Part shown: positions 32,762 to 41,708 of the stretch, in pieces
How positions within the stretch are numbered: position 1 is the first letter of the stretch
How the letters are laid out: the number at the start of each line of letters is the position of its first letter
NCBI RefSeq assembly: GCF_900044055.2
Contig: NZ_FCOX02000011.1
Coordinates: forward strand, 118,830-182,829
Direction: 5' to 3'
From: Caballeronia calidae
GTDB lineage: Bacteria; Pseudomonadota; Gammaproteobacteria; Burkholderiales; Burkholderiaceae
DNA length: 64,000 bases
Notes under the pieces: generated by a model
What the model was told of the DNA's origin: nothing
What the model saw: only the letters and a program-made list of their open reading frames with translations
The model's database searches: none
Position numbers and translations under genes: made by a program

Positions 32762-33055
32762 TTAAGCGACGCCTTCGACGATGCGGAAATCGCGCACCAC
32801 GGAATCGCCGAGCACTTCCAGTGCGTGCTGATACGTTGCGCTGTTATAGGCGGCGACGGCTGCATCGAGCGAATCGAATTCGATGACCACCGTGCGCTCG
32901 GTGACGCCTTCGCCCTGCGTCATCGACGCGACACCGCGCACGAGAGGACGGCCGCCGCCTTCGCTGATGGCCTGCGTCGCGATCTTCGCGTATTCCGCGG
33001 CCTGCTCGGGCTTCATGATCTTCTTGTACACGCTGACCCAATATCCTTTCGCCAT
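32762..33055 (-). CDS. DUF1330-family protein
   Basis: A 97-residue alpha/beta-barrel-like protein (YWVSVYKKIMKPEQAAEYAK, then GVTERTVVIEFDSLDAAVAA and YQHALEVLGDSVVRDFRIVEG), a pattern diagnostic of DUF1330, a family of small dimeric proteins without an assigned reaction. Start 33055 is preferred since GGAG lies 6 nt upstream; the ATG two codons earlier touches that GGAG. It converges with the dehalogenase gene 29 bp away. No neighbour suggests a specific role. Confidence 0.82.
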   Translation of the reverse strand: MAKGYWVSVYKKIMKPEQAAEYAKIATQAISEGGGRPLVRGVASMTQGEGVTERTVVIEFDSLDAAVAAYNSATYQHALEVLGDSVVRDFRIVEGVA

Positions 33056-33333
33056 CTTCATCTCCAGTGTTTAACGGGCGCCTTGCGCCATGAGGCGAAC
33101 GCATCACGCGCTTTTGCGTCCTTGCGTTCGTTTCGGCGGCCAGCATAGCAAATTCTTTCGCCCGAAGGCCCGCGAGGCCCGCCAGCCATGCTTCGACGAT
33201 TCTGCGCGTTTCTGTGAAAGGTGCTTTCTTGCGCTAGGGGTTAACCCGAAAGAATGCGCGTCATAGACTGCTGTTACTGCTTCGGACGTCACGGAGTTCG
33301 AAGCCGGGCACCTCATAACACTGGAGTTTCATC
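33056..33333. other. Intergenic region with GGGTTAACCC palindrome
   Basis: These 278 bp hold the divergent promoters of the DUF1330 and DUF4148 genes. A perfect 10-bp palindrome GGGTTAACCC lies at 33238-33247, about 90 nt before the DUF4148 start, and is the only distinct regulatory candidate. Confidence 0.4.
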
Positions 33334-33633
33334 ATGAAGTCGATCATTCGCGCAGCCCTCGTGGCAACCGCTCTCGTCATTCCCGTCGCGTCCTTCGCGC
33401 AAAGCCAGATCACGCGCGCTCAGGTGCGCGCCGAACTCGCCGAATTGCAGAGCGTCGGTTATCACGTGGGCGACGGCGATCAGGCGCACTATCCGGAAGC
33501 GATTCAGGCAGCCGAAGCCAAACTCGCCGCACGCAATGGCGCGACGGCATATGGCGGCAACGCTAACGGCACGTCGCAATCGGGCGCGGCGCGTGTGTCG
33601 CAATCCGACTGGAACGCAATGTACTCGCGCTAA
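33334..33633 (+). CDS. DUF4148-family small exported protein
   Basis: A 99-residue protein with a clear signal peptide (MKSIIRAALVATALVIPVAS, cut after FAQ) and the DUF4148 core ITRAQVRAELAELQSVGYHV, followed by a low-complexity Gly/Asn/Ser tail. The family is strongly expanded in Burkholderia-group genomes, exported, and of unknown function. It is monocistronic, with a hairpin terminator 12 bp after the stop. Confidence 0.9.
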   Translation: MKSIIRAALVATALVIPVASFAQSQITRAQVRAELAELQSVGYHVGDGDQAHYPEAIQAAEAKLAARNGATAYGGNANGTSQSGAARVSQSDWNAMYSR

Positions 33634-33645
33634 GCGAATTGGCCT

Positions 33646-33669
33646 GAAGCGGCCGCGCATGGCCGCTTC
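33646..33669. terminator. Hairpin terminator between DUF4148 and PEP-mutase-family genes
   Basis: GAAGCGGCC and GGCCGCTTC form a perfect 9-bp stem with a 6-nt loop (GCGCAT) between convergent genes. It lacks a T run, so function as a bidirectional terminator is probable but not certain. Confidence 0.5.
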
Positions 33670-33680
33670 GGGCGAAGCCA

Positions 33681-34562
33681 TCAATCCGCGGCGTACTTGC
33701 GGTCGAGTTCGTCGAAGAGCGGTTTGTTCACGAGCCGTTGACGTTCGGCGAAGGGCGCGACGACAGCGGGGTCTTCATCGAGCCGTCCTTGCGACTTCAA
33801 TGCGCCGAGCGCCGTCTGCATGCCGCGCACGGCGCTTTGCAATGCCGCATTCGCATACAGCACGAGGCTGAAGCCGAGGCGCTCCAGATCCGCCCGATCG
33901 GTGACCGGGGTCTTGCCGCCGATCACGATGTTGATGAGCTGAGGCGCATCGAGCAGCCTGGGCAGCGATGCGATCTGCTCCGGCGTTTCTATCGCTTCGA
34001 CAAAGAGAATGTCCGCGCCCGCATCGACGAACGCGCGCGCGCGTTCGATTGCCGCGTCGAAGCCTTCCACCGCGCACGCATCGGTCCGCGCGATGATCTG
34101 AAAGTTATCGTCGTCGCGCGCATCCACGGCCGCGCGAATCTTGCCCACCATTTCATCGGTCGAGATCACGGCTTTGCCCGCGAAATGGCCGCATTTCTTC
34201 GGCATCACCTGATCTTCGAGCTGGATTGCATCGGCGCCCGCGCGTTCGAGCGTGCGCACGGCATGACGCACGTTGAGCGCATTGCCGAAGCCCGTATCCG
34301 CATCGACGATGAGCGGCAGGTCCACCGCATCGCGGATGCGCGACGTATGCTCCGCGACTTCCGCGAGCCCGATGAAGCCTAGGTCCGGCATGCCGAGCGA
34401 CATGTTAGTCACGCCCGCGCCGGTGATGTAGATCGCCTCGAAGCCGAGATCGGCGGCGACGCGCGCGCTCATCGCGTTGAAGGCGCCGGGCAGGAGCAGG
34501 GCGCGCCGCGCGTTGACCCGTTCGCGAAACGCGGCACGGCGGCGGGAGGAAGAAGTGGTCAT
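33681..34562 (-). CDS. Isocitrate lyase / PEP mutase superfamily enzyme
   Basis: This 293-residue TIM-barrel protein carries the superfamily signature Lys-Lys-Cys-Gly-His in MPKKCGHFAGK, the Mg-binding block LIVDADTGFGNALNV and QLEDQ. The KKCGH form is that of lyases (2-methylisocitrate lyase, dimethylmalate lyase, oxaloacetate decarboxylase-like), and true PEP mutase is less likely. Reactions are C-C bond cleavage of 2-hydroxy-di- or tricarboxylates. No methylcitrate cycle genes are nearby, so prpB is not supported. It is monocistronic, and the start ATG 34562 leaves a Ser/Arg-rich tail of 8 residues. Confidence 0.85.
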   Translation of the reverse strand: MTTSSSRRRAAFRERVNARRALLLPGAFNAMSARVAADLGFEAIYITGAGVTNMSLGMPDLGFIGLAEVAEHTSRIRDAVDLPLIVDADTGFGNALNVRHAVRTLERAGADAIQLEDQVMPKKCGHFAGKAVISTDEMVGKIRAAVDARDDDNFQIIARTDACAVEGFDAAIERARAFVDAGADILFVEAIETPEQIASLPRLLDAPQLINIVIGGKTPVTDRADLERLGFSLVLYANAALQSAVRGMQTALGALKSQGRLDEDPAVVAPFAERQRLVNKPLFDELDRKYAAD

Positions 34563-34737
34563 GGCTTCGGTTCCGGAAAAGAAAATTCGTGTTCGGCGGC
34601 AAGATGGGCACCAGCGTCTGCAATGCTAACGCGCGCGGCGCTTTGGCGCTCGCGCAGGATGCACTTCATGGCGTTTTGCTATGCTCGAAGCATAAACGCG
34701 TCGCAAGATGCGGCCATAGACCATTCAGGAGACGCGC

Positions 34738-35916
34738 ATGAGCGAACCGTTAAGTGATCTGCCTTTGGCCGACGGCATTCGCGCGCGCATGATCGACAAC
34801 GGCAATGGTCTTTCGATGCATGTGCTAGAAGCCGGATTCGACGCGCCGGACAGGCCTTGCATCGTGCTCTTGCACGGCTTTCCTGAGCTCGCTTATAGCT
34901 GGCGCAAAATCATGAAACCGCTGGCGGATGCGGGCTTTTATGTAATTGCGCCGGACCAGCGAGGTTATGGACGCACGATCGGCGGCACCGCCGTGTTCGA
35001 TACCGATCTCGACGAATTCACGTTTCCGAACCTCGTGCGCGATGTACTGGGCCTCGTGTCCGCGTTGGGTTATCGCAGGGTTGCATCGATCGTCGGTCAC
35101 GACTTCGGATCGCCCGTGGCCGCTTGGTGCGCGTTGATTCGCCCGGACGTGTTCGCATCCGTCGTGATGATGAGCGCACCGTTCGCCGGGCCGCCCGCGT
35201 TTGCGTTCAATACCGCGAAGGACGATGCAAGACTCGCGCGCGTGGAAACCGCTTCTTCCGTCATGGCGGAGGCGGTGAACGCGCTCGCATCGCTCGATCC
35301 GCCGCGCAAGCACTATCAATGGTATTACTCCGGCGCGCAGGCCAATGAAGATATGTGGCATGCGCCGCAGGGACTCGCCGATTTTCTGCGCGCGTATTAC
35401 CACGTGAAGAGCGCGGACTGGGCAGGCAATCATCCACACCCGCTGGCATCGGTCACGGCGGAGGAACTCGCGATCCTGCCGACGTACTACGTGATGAACG
35501 CGGATGCGACGATGCCGCAGACCGTCGCCGAGCACATGCCGGGCGCCGATGAAGTCGCGGCATGCGCGTGGCTGCCCGATCACGAATTGAACATCTATGC
35601 GAGCGAATACGGGCGCACGGGTTTTCAGGGCGGATTGAACTGGTATCGCTGCGGCACCGACGCGCGTCATGCGGCTGCATTGCGAATGTGGTCGGGGCGC
35701 ACGATCGACGTGCCCTCATGCTTTATCGCGGGCGCGAGCGATTGGGGCTGTTACCAGCGTCCGGGCGATCTGGAAGCGATGCGCGTCCTGGCCTGCACGA
35801 ATTTTCGCGCGACGCATCTTATCGAAGGGGCGGGACATTGGGTGCAGCAGGAGCAGCCGAGGACCGTGGCCAGCCGGATCCTGCGCTTTCTGCGGCAGGA
35901 CGCGCCCGCCGCTTAG
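34738..35916 (+). CDS. Alpha/beta hydrolase, epoxide hydrolase-like
   Basis: A 392-residue alpha/beta hydrolase. The oxyanion-side motif HGFPELAYSW (residues 46-55) and the nucleophile elbow Val-Gly-His-Asp122-Phe-Gly place it with epoxide hydrolases and haloalkane dehalogenases, where Asp is the nucleophile. The base is His in EGAGHWVQQEQP near the C-terminus. HGFPE/HDFG together favour soluble epoxide hydrolase, converting epoxides to diols. The cap domain, about residues 150-300, is larger than usual. GGAG lies upstream of ATG 34738. There is no operon partner. Confidence 0.85.
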   Translation: MSEPLSDLPLADGIRARMIDNGNGLSMHVLEAGFDAPDRPCIVLLHGFPELAYSWRKIMKPLADAGFYVIAPDQRGYGRTIGGTAVFDTDLDEFTFPNLVRDVLGLVSALGYRRVASIVGHDFGSPVAAWCALIRPDVFASVVMMSAPFAGPPAFAFNTAKDDARLARVETASSVMAEAVNALASLDPPRKHYQWYYSGAQANEDMWHAPQGLADFLRAYYHVKSADWAGNHPHPLASVTAEELAILPTYYVMNADATMPQTVAEHMPGADEVAACAWLPDHELNIYASEYGRTGFQGGLNWYRCGTDARHAAALRMWSGRTIDVPSCFIAGASDWGCYQRPGDLEAMRVLACTNFRATHLIEGAGHWVQQEQPRTVASRILRFLRQDAPAA

Positions 35917-36106
35917 CAGCGCATTCGGGACATTAACCGAACCGGGCGGATTCAGGCATCAACGAAATTGTATCTGTCCGTGTATGAAGTTTCTTCTTGT
36001 AAGAGTCGCCGCGCACCGGCCGATTCGGCGGAACTTTGGCAAAAACGCGTTTGTCCACGGGCCTCGCGGCCTTTGAAGGTCGACATGAACCGCGAGGAGA
36101 GCATCG

Positions 36107-37303
36107 ATGGAGAAAGGACGTGTTGCCGCGCTCGACGCAGGTCGGGCGCTAGCGATCGTCGGGGTGGTCGCAGTACACCTGTCGTTCCAGTTTCCCAATC
36201 TGCCCGGCGCCGTGACGCTCGTCGCGCGCATGGGCCAGTACGGCGTGCAGTTGTTTTTCGTGATCAGCGCAATCACGATCTTCATGACGCTCGAAATGGA
36301 TCATGCGCGCTGCGCCGATGCGCGTCATGTCACGCTGCGTTTCTATATCAAACGCTTCTTTCGCATCGCGCCGATGTATTACGCGGCGATCGCGGTCTAT
36401 GGCCTCATCAGCTATGGCGCGATGCGCTCGGGCATCGAGCGCGCGTGGATTCTCGGCGCGCATGGCCCCATGGATATCCTGCTCAACATGGTCTTTCTGC
36501 ACGCGCTGTCGCCGACGGCGATCAATAACGTCGTGCCGGGCGGATGGTCGATCGGCGTCGAAATGCTGTTCTACATGATCGCGCCGCTGCTGTTTTTTCT
36601 CGCGATGAATCGCGTGCGGCTGTTGCTGGCCACGGTGCTGCTGCTTGGCCTGTCATTGGCCGCGTTGTCGATGAACGATTGCAACGGCACGCTCGACTGC
36701 AATGTCGCCAATAACACGTTCAGCTACTTCTGGCCGCCCGTGCAAGGGCCTTGCTTCATCGTCGGCATGTGGGCGTGGTATGCGTTCCGCTCGCATTTGC
36801 TCGGTGCTTCCGATGTGACGAAGCGCGTGACGTGGCTCTATCTTTCGCTTGCGGTGGGCTTTGGCTTCATGACAGCCGCGCTCGGCGTATGGCTCGACAA
36901 GGCGCACGCGCTCGCGCCCGTGTTCGCCGCCTGCAGCGCGGTGGCATTTCTCTTGTTCGTGTGTGCGCGTCACACACGCAAACATCGCGATGCGGCGCAT
37001 GACGTGCCGCGCGCAAGGGTCATCCGGCGTTGCGCCGCCGCGCTCGGTCGCGAAAGTTATGGCATCTATCTCTGGCACTTCATCTGCGTCTATATGACGT
37101 TTCATTTCTTCGATCGCACGTTCGGAGAGAAGAGCGGCGAGAGCTCCCTCGCGCTGTTCGGCGCGACGCTGATTGCGGTGCTCGTCGTCTCTTATGCACT
37201 TTCACGCGTGTCCGACCGGCTGATTCAAGGGCGTGCGACGCGCTTGTCGCGACGCCTGCTTGCATCGGTCGATCGGCGGTTTCATCTGACGCGCGATGCA
37301 TAG
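36107..37303 (+). CDS. Acyltransferase 3 family membrane protein (OafA-like)
   Basis: A 398-residue integral membrane protein with about 10 helices. The conserved family motif is present near the start (LDAGRALAIVGVVAVHL, with Arg and His), along with Arg residues in FYIKRFFRIAPMYY. Family members O-acetylate or succinylate surface polysaccharides, peptidoglycan or antibiotics. GAGGAG lies about 8 nt before ATG 36107. Its 3' end overlaps the MATE gene by 22 bp tail to tail. Just beyond the MATE gene is a VpsR-like sigma-54 activator of a kind known to control exopolysaccharide genes; a link is speculative. Confidence 0.85.
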   Translation: MEKGRVAALDAGRALAIVGVVAVHLSFQFPNLPGAVTLVARMGQYGVQLFFVISAITIFMTLEMDHARCADARHVTLRFYIKRFFRIAPMYYAAIAVYGLISYGAMRSGIERAWILGAHGPMDILLNMVFLHALSPTAINNVVPGGWSIGVEMLFYMIAPLLFFLAMNRVRLLLATVLLLGLSLAALSMNDCNGTLDCNVANNTFSYFWPPVQGPCFIVGMWAWYAFRSHLLGASDVTKRVTWLYLSLAVGFGFMTAALGVWLDKAHALAPVFAACSAVAFLLFVCARHTRKHRDAAHDVPRARVIRRCAAALGRESYGIYLWHFICVYMTFHFFDRTFGEKSGESSLALFGATLIAVLVVSYALSRVSDRLIQGRATRLSRRLLASVDRRFHLTRDA

Positions 37304-38649
37304 CCGTGCTCCGTCGCAGCAATCGACAGATCCAGGCGCCGGCCCCTCATGCGATAAAGCACGACGCTCGCGGCAAGCGTCAACAGTTCCGTGACGGCCA
37401 CGGTCATCCAGATGCCGCGCGGCCCGAACCACTCGCTCAGAAGCCAGAGCATCGTCAATAGCAGGAGCCAGCTGCGCAGCAGGGCGACGATCATCGATGC
37501 GAGCGGCGCCTCGATCGCCGTCAGATATCCGCTGATCGCGACATTGATCGCGGCGGGCACGAAGGCGAGCGCGCACCACGGCAACGCGTCGCGCAGAAGC
37601 GCTTGCGCCGAAGCACTATCGGGCACGAAGAGCGCGCCGAGCGGCTGCGCGAGCGTGAGTATCGCGAATGCGGCGGCGAGTGCGAAACCCGCCGCAACCG
37701 TGATGCCGATGGAAAACGCGCGCGACACGGCGTGCGCGTTGCCCGCGCCACGCTGAAAGCTCACGATGGGTTGCATGCTCTGCACGAGCGCGACCATCGT
37801 GACGGACGCGATCATCGTCATGTATTCGACGACCGCGAACGCGACGAGACCCGTGTCGCCGAGCCAGCGCAACACCGCGTGATTGAACGCGAAGAGCGTG
37901 ACGCTCGGCGCGATCTCACCAAGGAACTCGGACACGCCGTTATACGCCATGCGCCATGCATGATCGAGCCGCGTGAAGGCGCGTGCAACGGGCCGAACGT
38001 GTTGCGCCTTGACGAAGTGAAAAGCCAGCATCGGCATGCACGCGAGCGCCTGACTGATGCCCGATGCGAGCGCGGCGCCGCGCATCCCCCACTGCATGTG
38101 ACTGACCATCCACCATGTCAGCGCGACATCGGCGATGCCGCCCGCGATGAGACAGGCGAGCCCGAACTTTGCCGCGCCTTCGATGCGCAAGAAAAGCTCG
38201 AGCGCATAACATGCGGTCGGGAACAGCAGGAATGGCGCATAGGCATGAAGGAAGTCCTTGGCGAGGCGCGCGAGTTCGCCGCGCGCGCCGGTCCATTGCA
38301 CGAAGGTATCGGCGTGGAAATGGATCGCGAGCGAGAACCCGACGCCGCAGAAGGCGAGCAGCCATAGCGCCTGCGTGAACGCATCGGCGGCATCGCGTTC
38401 GCGCCGTTCGCCGAGCAGGCGCGACACGAGCGTCGATCCGCCGACGCCGATCATCACGCTGAACGCATACGGCAAATAAAGCAAAGGGACGAGCAGGTTC
38501 AATGCGGCAAGCGCATCGGGGCCGACATAGCGTCCGATGAATATGCCGCTGATGACCGAATGCATGCAGTACACCCATGCGGCGAGCACGGTGGGCACTG
38601 CGTAGTTCGAGTACTGACGAACGAGAGAAACGTTGCTGAACGAAACCAT
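37282..38649 (-). CDS. MATE-family multidrug/metabolite exporter
   Basis: This 455-residue protein has 12 predicted helices in two MatE halves. The N-half motif is GRYVGPDALAALNLLVPLLY with GVGGSTLVSRLLGERR, and the C-half has VEYMTMIASVTMVALVQSMQ, PIVSFQRGAGN and AISGYLTAIE. Such pumps export cationic drugs or metabolites using H+ or Na+ gradients. ATG 38649 (MVSFSNVSLVRQY) gives a short cytosolic N-terminus. A GTG 15 codons further upstream is possible but adds an unusual Cys/Pro tail. The 22-bp tail overlap with the acyltransferase gene is noted. Confidence 0.85.
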   Translation of the reverse strand: MVSFSNVSLVRQYSNYAVPTVLAAWVYCMHSVISGIFIGRYVGPDALAALNLLVPLLYLPYAFSVMIGVGGSTLVSRLLGERRERDAADAFTQALWLLAFCGVGFSLAIHFHADTFVQWTGARGELARLAKDFLHAYAPFLLFPTACYALELFLRIEGAAKFGLACLIAGGIADVALTWWMVSHMQWGMRGAALASGISQALACMPMLAFHFVKAQHVRPVARAFTRLDHAWRMAYNGVSEFLGEIAPSVTLFAFNHAVLRWLGDTGLVAFAVVEYMTMIASVTMVALVQSMQPIVSFQRGAGNAHAVSRAFSIGITVAAGFALAAAFAILTLAQPLGALFVPDSASAQALLRDALPWCALAFVPAAINVAISGYLTAIEAPLASMIVALLRSWLLLLTMLWLLSEWFGPRGIWMTVAVTELLTLAASVVLYRMRGRRLDLSIAATEHGYASRVR

Positions 38650-39004
38650 GACTGACAACCCGACGTTACTCGCTGGGCACGCCAACACGCGCACGCGAAT
38701 GTATCGACGGGCGAGGTAAAGTTATGGCATGGCGCAAAAGCGCGATATGAGCGCGCCGGAACGATTCAGGCGGGCCGCATATGAATGAAACGAGACTGCA
38801 TAGCGCGCGATCTGGCGGCGCGAGAAAACGCCAGCGGGCTATGAGAGGAATGCATGACGGGGCGAAGGCGCAACATGCGCGAATGCCGCATCAGGCTTTC
38901 ACGATGCATCGATTGCGATGCGGTAGTTGGAGTGACGGGCGCGAATAAAGGTTCCTTCAAGCGCTCTTAAGCGAATCATGATTCACGCACGAAATCGTGA
39001 TTCG
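38650..39004. other. Intergenic region upstream of the MATE gene
   Basis: These 355 bp lie between two minus-strand genes. Short open frames exist but have no ribosome site or plausible composition. It holds the MATE promoter (not resolved) and, at its right end, a long hairpin after the sigma-54 activator gene. Confidence 0.5.
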
Positions 39005-39006
39005 CT
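38970..39006 (-). terminator. Long hairpin at the end of the sigma-54 activator gene
   Basis: AGCGAATCATGAT pairs with ATCGTGATTCGCT (13 bp, one G-T mismatch) around an 11-nt loop. The distal arm overlaps the gene's TAG stop. No T run follows, so it may be a weak terminator or an mRNA-stabilising 3' structure. Confidence 0.45.
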
Positions 39007-40378
39007 AAGTGCCCGATGCCTCCAACGGCCGATCCGCTTTGGCCCGCAAACCATAGGCCGTCAGCATCCGATACAACGTCACGCGAGAGATGCCCAGTTC
39101 ATCGGCCGCTTCGCCGAGACGTCCGCGATGACGCAGCAGCGCCACTTCGATCGCCTGCCGCTCGGCCGCCTCGCGTGCCTGCGCGAGCGTCATCGGCGCG
39201 GCTTCCGCATATTCGCCGAGCTCCAGATCGCTCGCGAGAATCTGCCGTCCTTCCGACATGACGATTGCGCGACGCACGCGATTGATCAGCTCGCGCACAT
39301 TGCCGGGCCAGCCGTAGTTATGGATCGCCGCGATCGCGCAAGGCGCGAAGCCGCGCAGCCGCCGGCTCGCATCCTTTCTGAAGCGCTCGAGCATATGATT
39401 CGCGAGCAGTTCGATATCCTTGCCGCGCACACGCAGCGGCGGCTCGTCGATCTGCAATACGCACAGCCGATGGTACAAGTCCGCGCGGAAGCGTCCTTCG
39501 AGCATGGCGGCCTGCATATTGACGTGCGTCGCGGAGATGATGCGCACATCGACATCGGTCGAGCCTTGTCCACCGAGACGTTCGATCTTGCGCTCCTGAA
39601 GGAAGCGCAACAGGCTCGCCTGGCTTTCGAGCGGCAAGTCGCCGATTTCATCGAGAAAGAGCGTGCCGCCGTCGGCGGCTTCCACGCGGCCTATCTTGCG
39701 TTGATTCGCGCCCGTGAACGCGCCGCGCTCATAGCCGAAGAGTTCCGATTGCAAGAGATGCGCGGGAATCGCGCCGCAGTTGATCGCGACGAACGGTTGT
39801 TCGCGCCGCACCGAACGCTCGTGTATCGCAACAGCGGTGAGTTCCTTGCCGGTGCCCGATTCGCCGGAGATGAACACGGGCGCATCGGTCATCGCGACTT
39901 TGCGGATCGAGCGATACAGCGCCTGCATCGCGTCGCACGAGCCGACCATGCCGCCTTCCTTGCAGTCGTCCTTGCGCGGATCATTGCAGGCGGCGTCGCG
40001 CAGCGAAACCATGCCGTACGCATGTCCCACTGCATCGACGATACGATCCGCGGAAGAGGGCACGGTCACATAGTCGAAACAGAAATCGCGGATCAGGCGG
40101 CAGATATCCGGGTTATCGACGTGCTCGGCATCGACTGTCGCAACCCAGCCGATCTGAAAAGTCGCGAGCAACTCGGTGAGCGCGGCCGCTTCCTTCGCGA
40201 AGCCGCGGCTCGTCATATCGACGATGCCCGCGGCGGCACGCTTGCCGTGCCTGGCGGATTTGAGCGGCTTTGCCGGATCGATGCGCTCGATGGTCCAGCC
40301 GCGAGCATGCAGCCGCTCCGATAGATCTTCCGAGACAGTGCGACCGGCGAAGTAAAGCGTTCTGGTTTCCCCGTACAT
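39005..40378 (-). CDS. Sigma-54-dependent transcriptional activator, VpsR/BerB-like
   Basis: This 457-residue activator has an N-terminal receiver-like domain without a phosphorylation site (residues 1-130; VpsR-type). An AAA+ domain follows at about 143-375, with Walker A GESGTGKELT, the sigma-54-contact loop GAFTGA in GYERGAFTGANQ, Walker B TLFLDEIGDLP and an arginine finger region WPGNVRELINRVR. A C-terminal Fis HTH (LGEAADELGISRVTLYRMLT) completes it. VpsR and Burkholderia BerB are cyclic-di-GMP-linked activators of exopolysaccharide genes; assignment here rests on the domain layout. A sigma-54-like promoter occurs 5.6 kb away at 46012. Confidence 0.88.
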   Translation of the reverse strand: MYGETRTLYFAGRTVSEDLSERLHARGWTIERIDPAKPLKSARHGKRAAAGIVDMTSRGFAKEAAALTELLATFQIGWVATVDAEHVDNPDICRLIRDFCFDYVTVPSSADRIVDAVGHAYGMVSLRDAACNDPRKDDCKEGGMVGSCDAMQALYRSIRKVAMTDAPVFISGESGTGKELTAVAIHERSVRREQPFVAINCGAIPAHLLQSELFGYERGAFTGANQRKIGRVEAADGGTLFLDEIGDLPLESQASLLRFLQERKIERLGGQGSTDVDVRIISATHVNMQAAMLEGRFRADLYHRLCVLQIDEPPLRVRGKDIELLANHMLERFRKDASRRLRGFAPCAIAAIHNYGWPGNVRELINRVRRAIVMSEGRQILASDLELGEYAEAAPMTLAQAREAAERQAIEVALLRHRGRLGEAADELGISRVTLYRMLTAYGLRAKADRPLEASGT

Positions 40379-40762
40379 GGCTTTTTTCCCGCTTCTTGTG
40401 TGTCGAGCAAGTATGCGCCCGGAAATGGCAAGGCAAGAAGCCTCGCAAACGATAAGCCGATTTTGAATGTTTACATTGATCTGCTGATTCCGATTAAGAA
40501 TCTCAGGGAATTTTTTGCGAGACGTTCGTTCACAAATGTGATGAACGCACGTGCTTTATGGACAATCGCCCTTGCAGCGTATGGGCTCGTGCAAAATTTC
40601 GCGTCGGAAGGAGTTACTTATTCGGTTATCGTATGACTTGCGCATAACGTATCGATAGATTCAAAATTGGCGGGCGGTGAAATATCAGATAATTAATACC
40701 TTCATCCATTTTGAGTTTGCGACGTGCGCGTCGCACGCGTACAGTTCGTAAATGCTTACCGT
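40379..40762. promoter_or_regulatory. AT-rich divergent intergenic region
   Basis: These 384 bp lie between the divergent sigma-54 activator and response regulator genes. The middle (40450-40720) is clearly AT-rich compared with the surroundings, which fits promoters and possible H-NS-type binding. A TGGCA-like -24 at about 40425 has the -12 GC one base out of register. No gene is seen. Confidence 0.5.
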
Positions 40763-41692
40763 ATGATGAATACCCGTTCGAACATGGATAAAGCACAGAG
40801 CTCCACTTCAGCGTATCAGCCGCGCTTGCTCCTCGTCGACGACGACCCGGCGATGATCCGCATCATCGGCGAGATGCTCGCGGAATTCCCCAATCAGCGC
40901 TTTGCCACCACCGGCGAGGCCGCGCTCGCGCTGGCCCGTGAAGCGACGCCGGATCTCATCCTGCTCGATGCCAATCTGCCCAACATGACGGGCTTCGATG
41001 TCTGCGAGATCCTCAAGCGCGATGCAAAACTCGCGCGCGTGCCGGTGATATTCGTCACGAGTCACGATGCCCCCGCGCTCGAAGTCGACGCATTTCGCAT
41101 GGGCGCGGCCGATTACGTGATCAAGCCGCTCGTCGCGTCACGCCTGCAGGCGCGCGTGCGTGCGCAGCTCCGCTTCAGGCAACGTGTGATGCAAGCTCAC
41201 GCGAGCGTGAGCGAGCACAATGCGCGGCCCGCGATATCGAATGCTGCGGATGTGCGCGTGCTCGGCATCCTCGCGGGCGAGACCGCGGAAGCGCACCGCC
41301 AGGCGCTCGAAGCCATCGGCGAGCTGGACGTGGTGACGGAATGCGAAGCCGCGCTGACTCAGGACAACGAGCCGGACGCGATCGTGCTCGATGCGTCTTG
41401 CTGCAGCGAACCGTGCGCCGCCGTGCGCGCCTTGCTCGCGCGTCATCCTGAGGTGCCCGTCGTCGTGCTCGCCGATCGAAGCGACATCGAAACCGAGCAG
41501 TGCATGCTCGACGCGGGCGCGGCCGATGTCATCGCGAAGCCGGCTCGCCCCGCCGTGCTGCAGGCGCGCGTGCATGGCGCGCTCGCTTCGGCGCGCAGGG
41601 CGCGGGAAGAGTTGCGCGCGTTGCTGGAATCGCAGGGCGGCGCGAGCGTTCATCCGTTTCCGGTGTACGTTCGCGATGCCCGCAGCGGCTAA
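40763..41692 (+). CDS. Response regulator with two receiver domains and no output domain
   Basis: A protein of about 309 residues. Receiver 1 (about residues 20-140) is complete: acidic pair VDDDPAM, phospho-Asp69 in LILLDANLPN, Thr/Ser in IFVTSHDA and Lys in YVIKPL. Receiver 2 (about 170-290) is degenerate: it keeps Asp in AIVLDASCC and Lys in VIAKPARP but has no acidic pair at its start (VLGILAGETAEAH). There is no DNA-binding or enzymatic domain, so it should act by protein contact or as a phosphate sink. The start is uncertain (ATG 40763, 40766 or 40784; none has a good ribosome site). It ends 16 bp from the convergent hybrid kinase. Confidence 0.8.
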   Translation: MMNTRSNMDKAQSSTSAYQPRLLLVDDDPAMIRIIGEMLAEFPNQRFATTGEAALALAREATPDLILLDANLPNMTGFDVCEILKRDAKLARVPVIFVTSHDAPALEVDAFRMGAADYVIKPLVASRLQARVRAQLRFRQRVMQAHASVSEHNARPAISNAADVRVLGILAGETAEAHRQALEAIGELDVVTECEAALTQDNEPDAIVLDASCCSEPCAAVRALLARHPEVPVVVLADRSDIETEQCMLDAGAADVIAKPARPAVLQARVHGALASARRAREELRALLESQGGASVHPFPVYVRDARSG

Positions 41693-41708
41693 GCTGCCTG
41701 CGTTGCGC

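Noticed and set aside
34660..34690. Possible sigma-54 site before the epoxide hydrolase (TGGCGTTTTGCTATGC).
   Set aside because: GG-to-GC spacing is off by one base, so it is not credible without other support.
38766..38960. A 64-codon minus-strand frame in the gap upstream of the MATE gene.
   Set aside because: It has no ribosome site, odd Met/Ser/Arg composition and no neighbour context.
40420..40445. Possible sigma-54 site TGGCAAGGCAAGAAGC.
   Set aside because: The GC element is one base too far from GG for a -24/-12 promoter.
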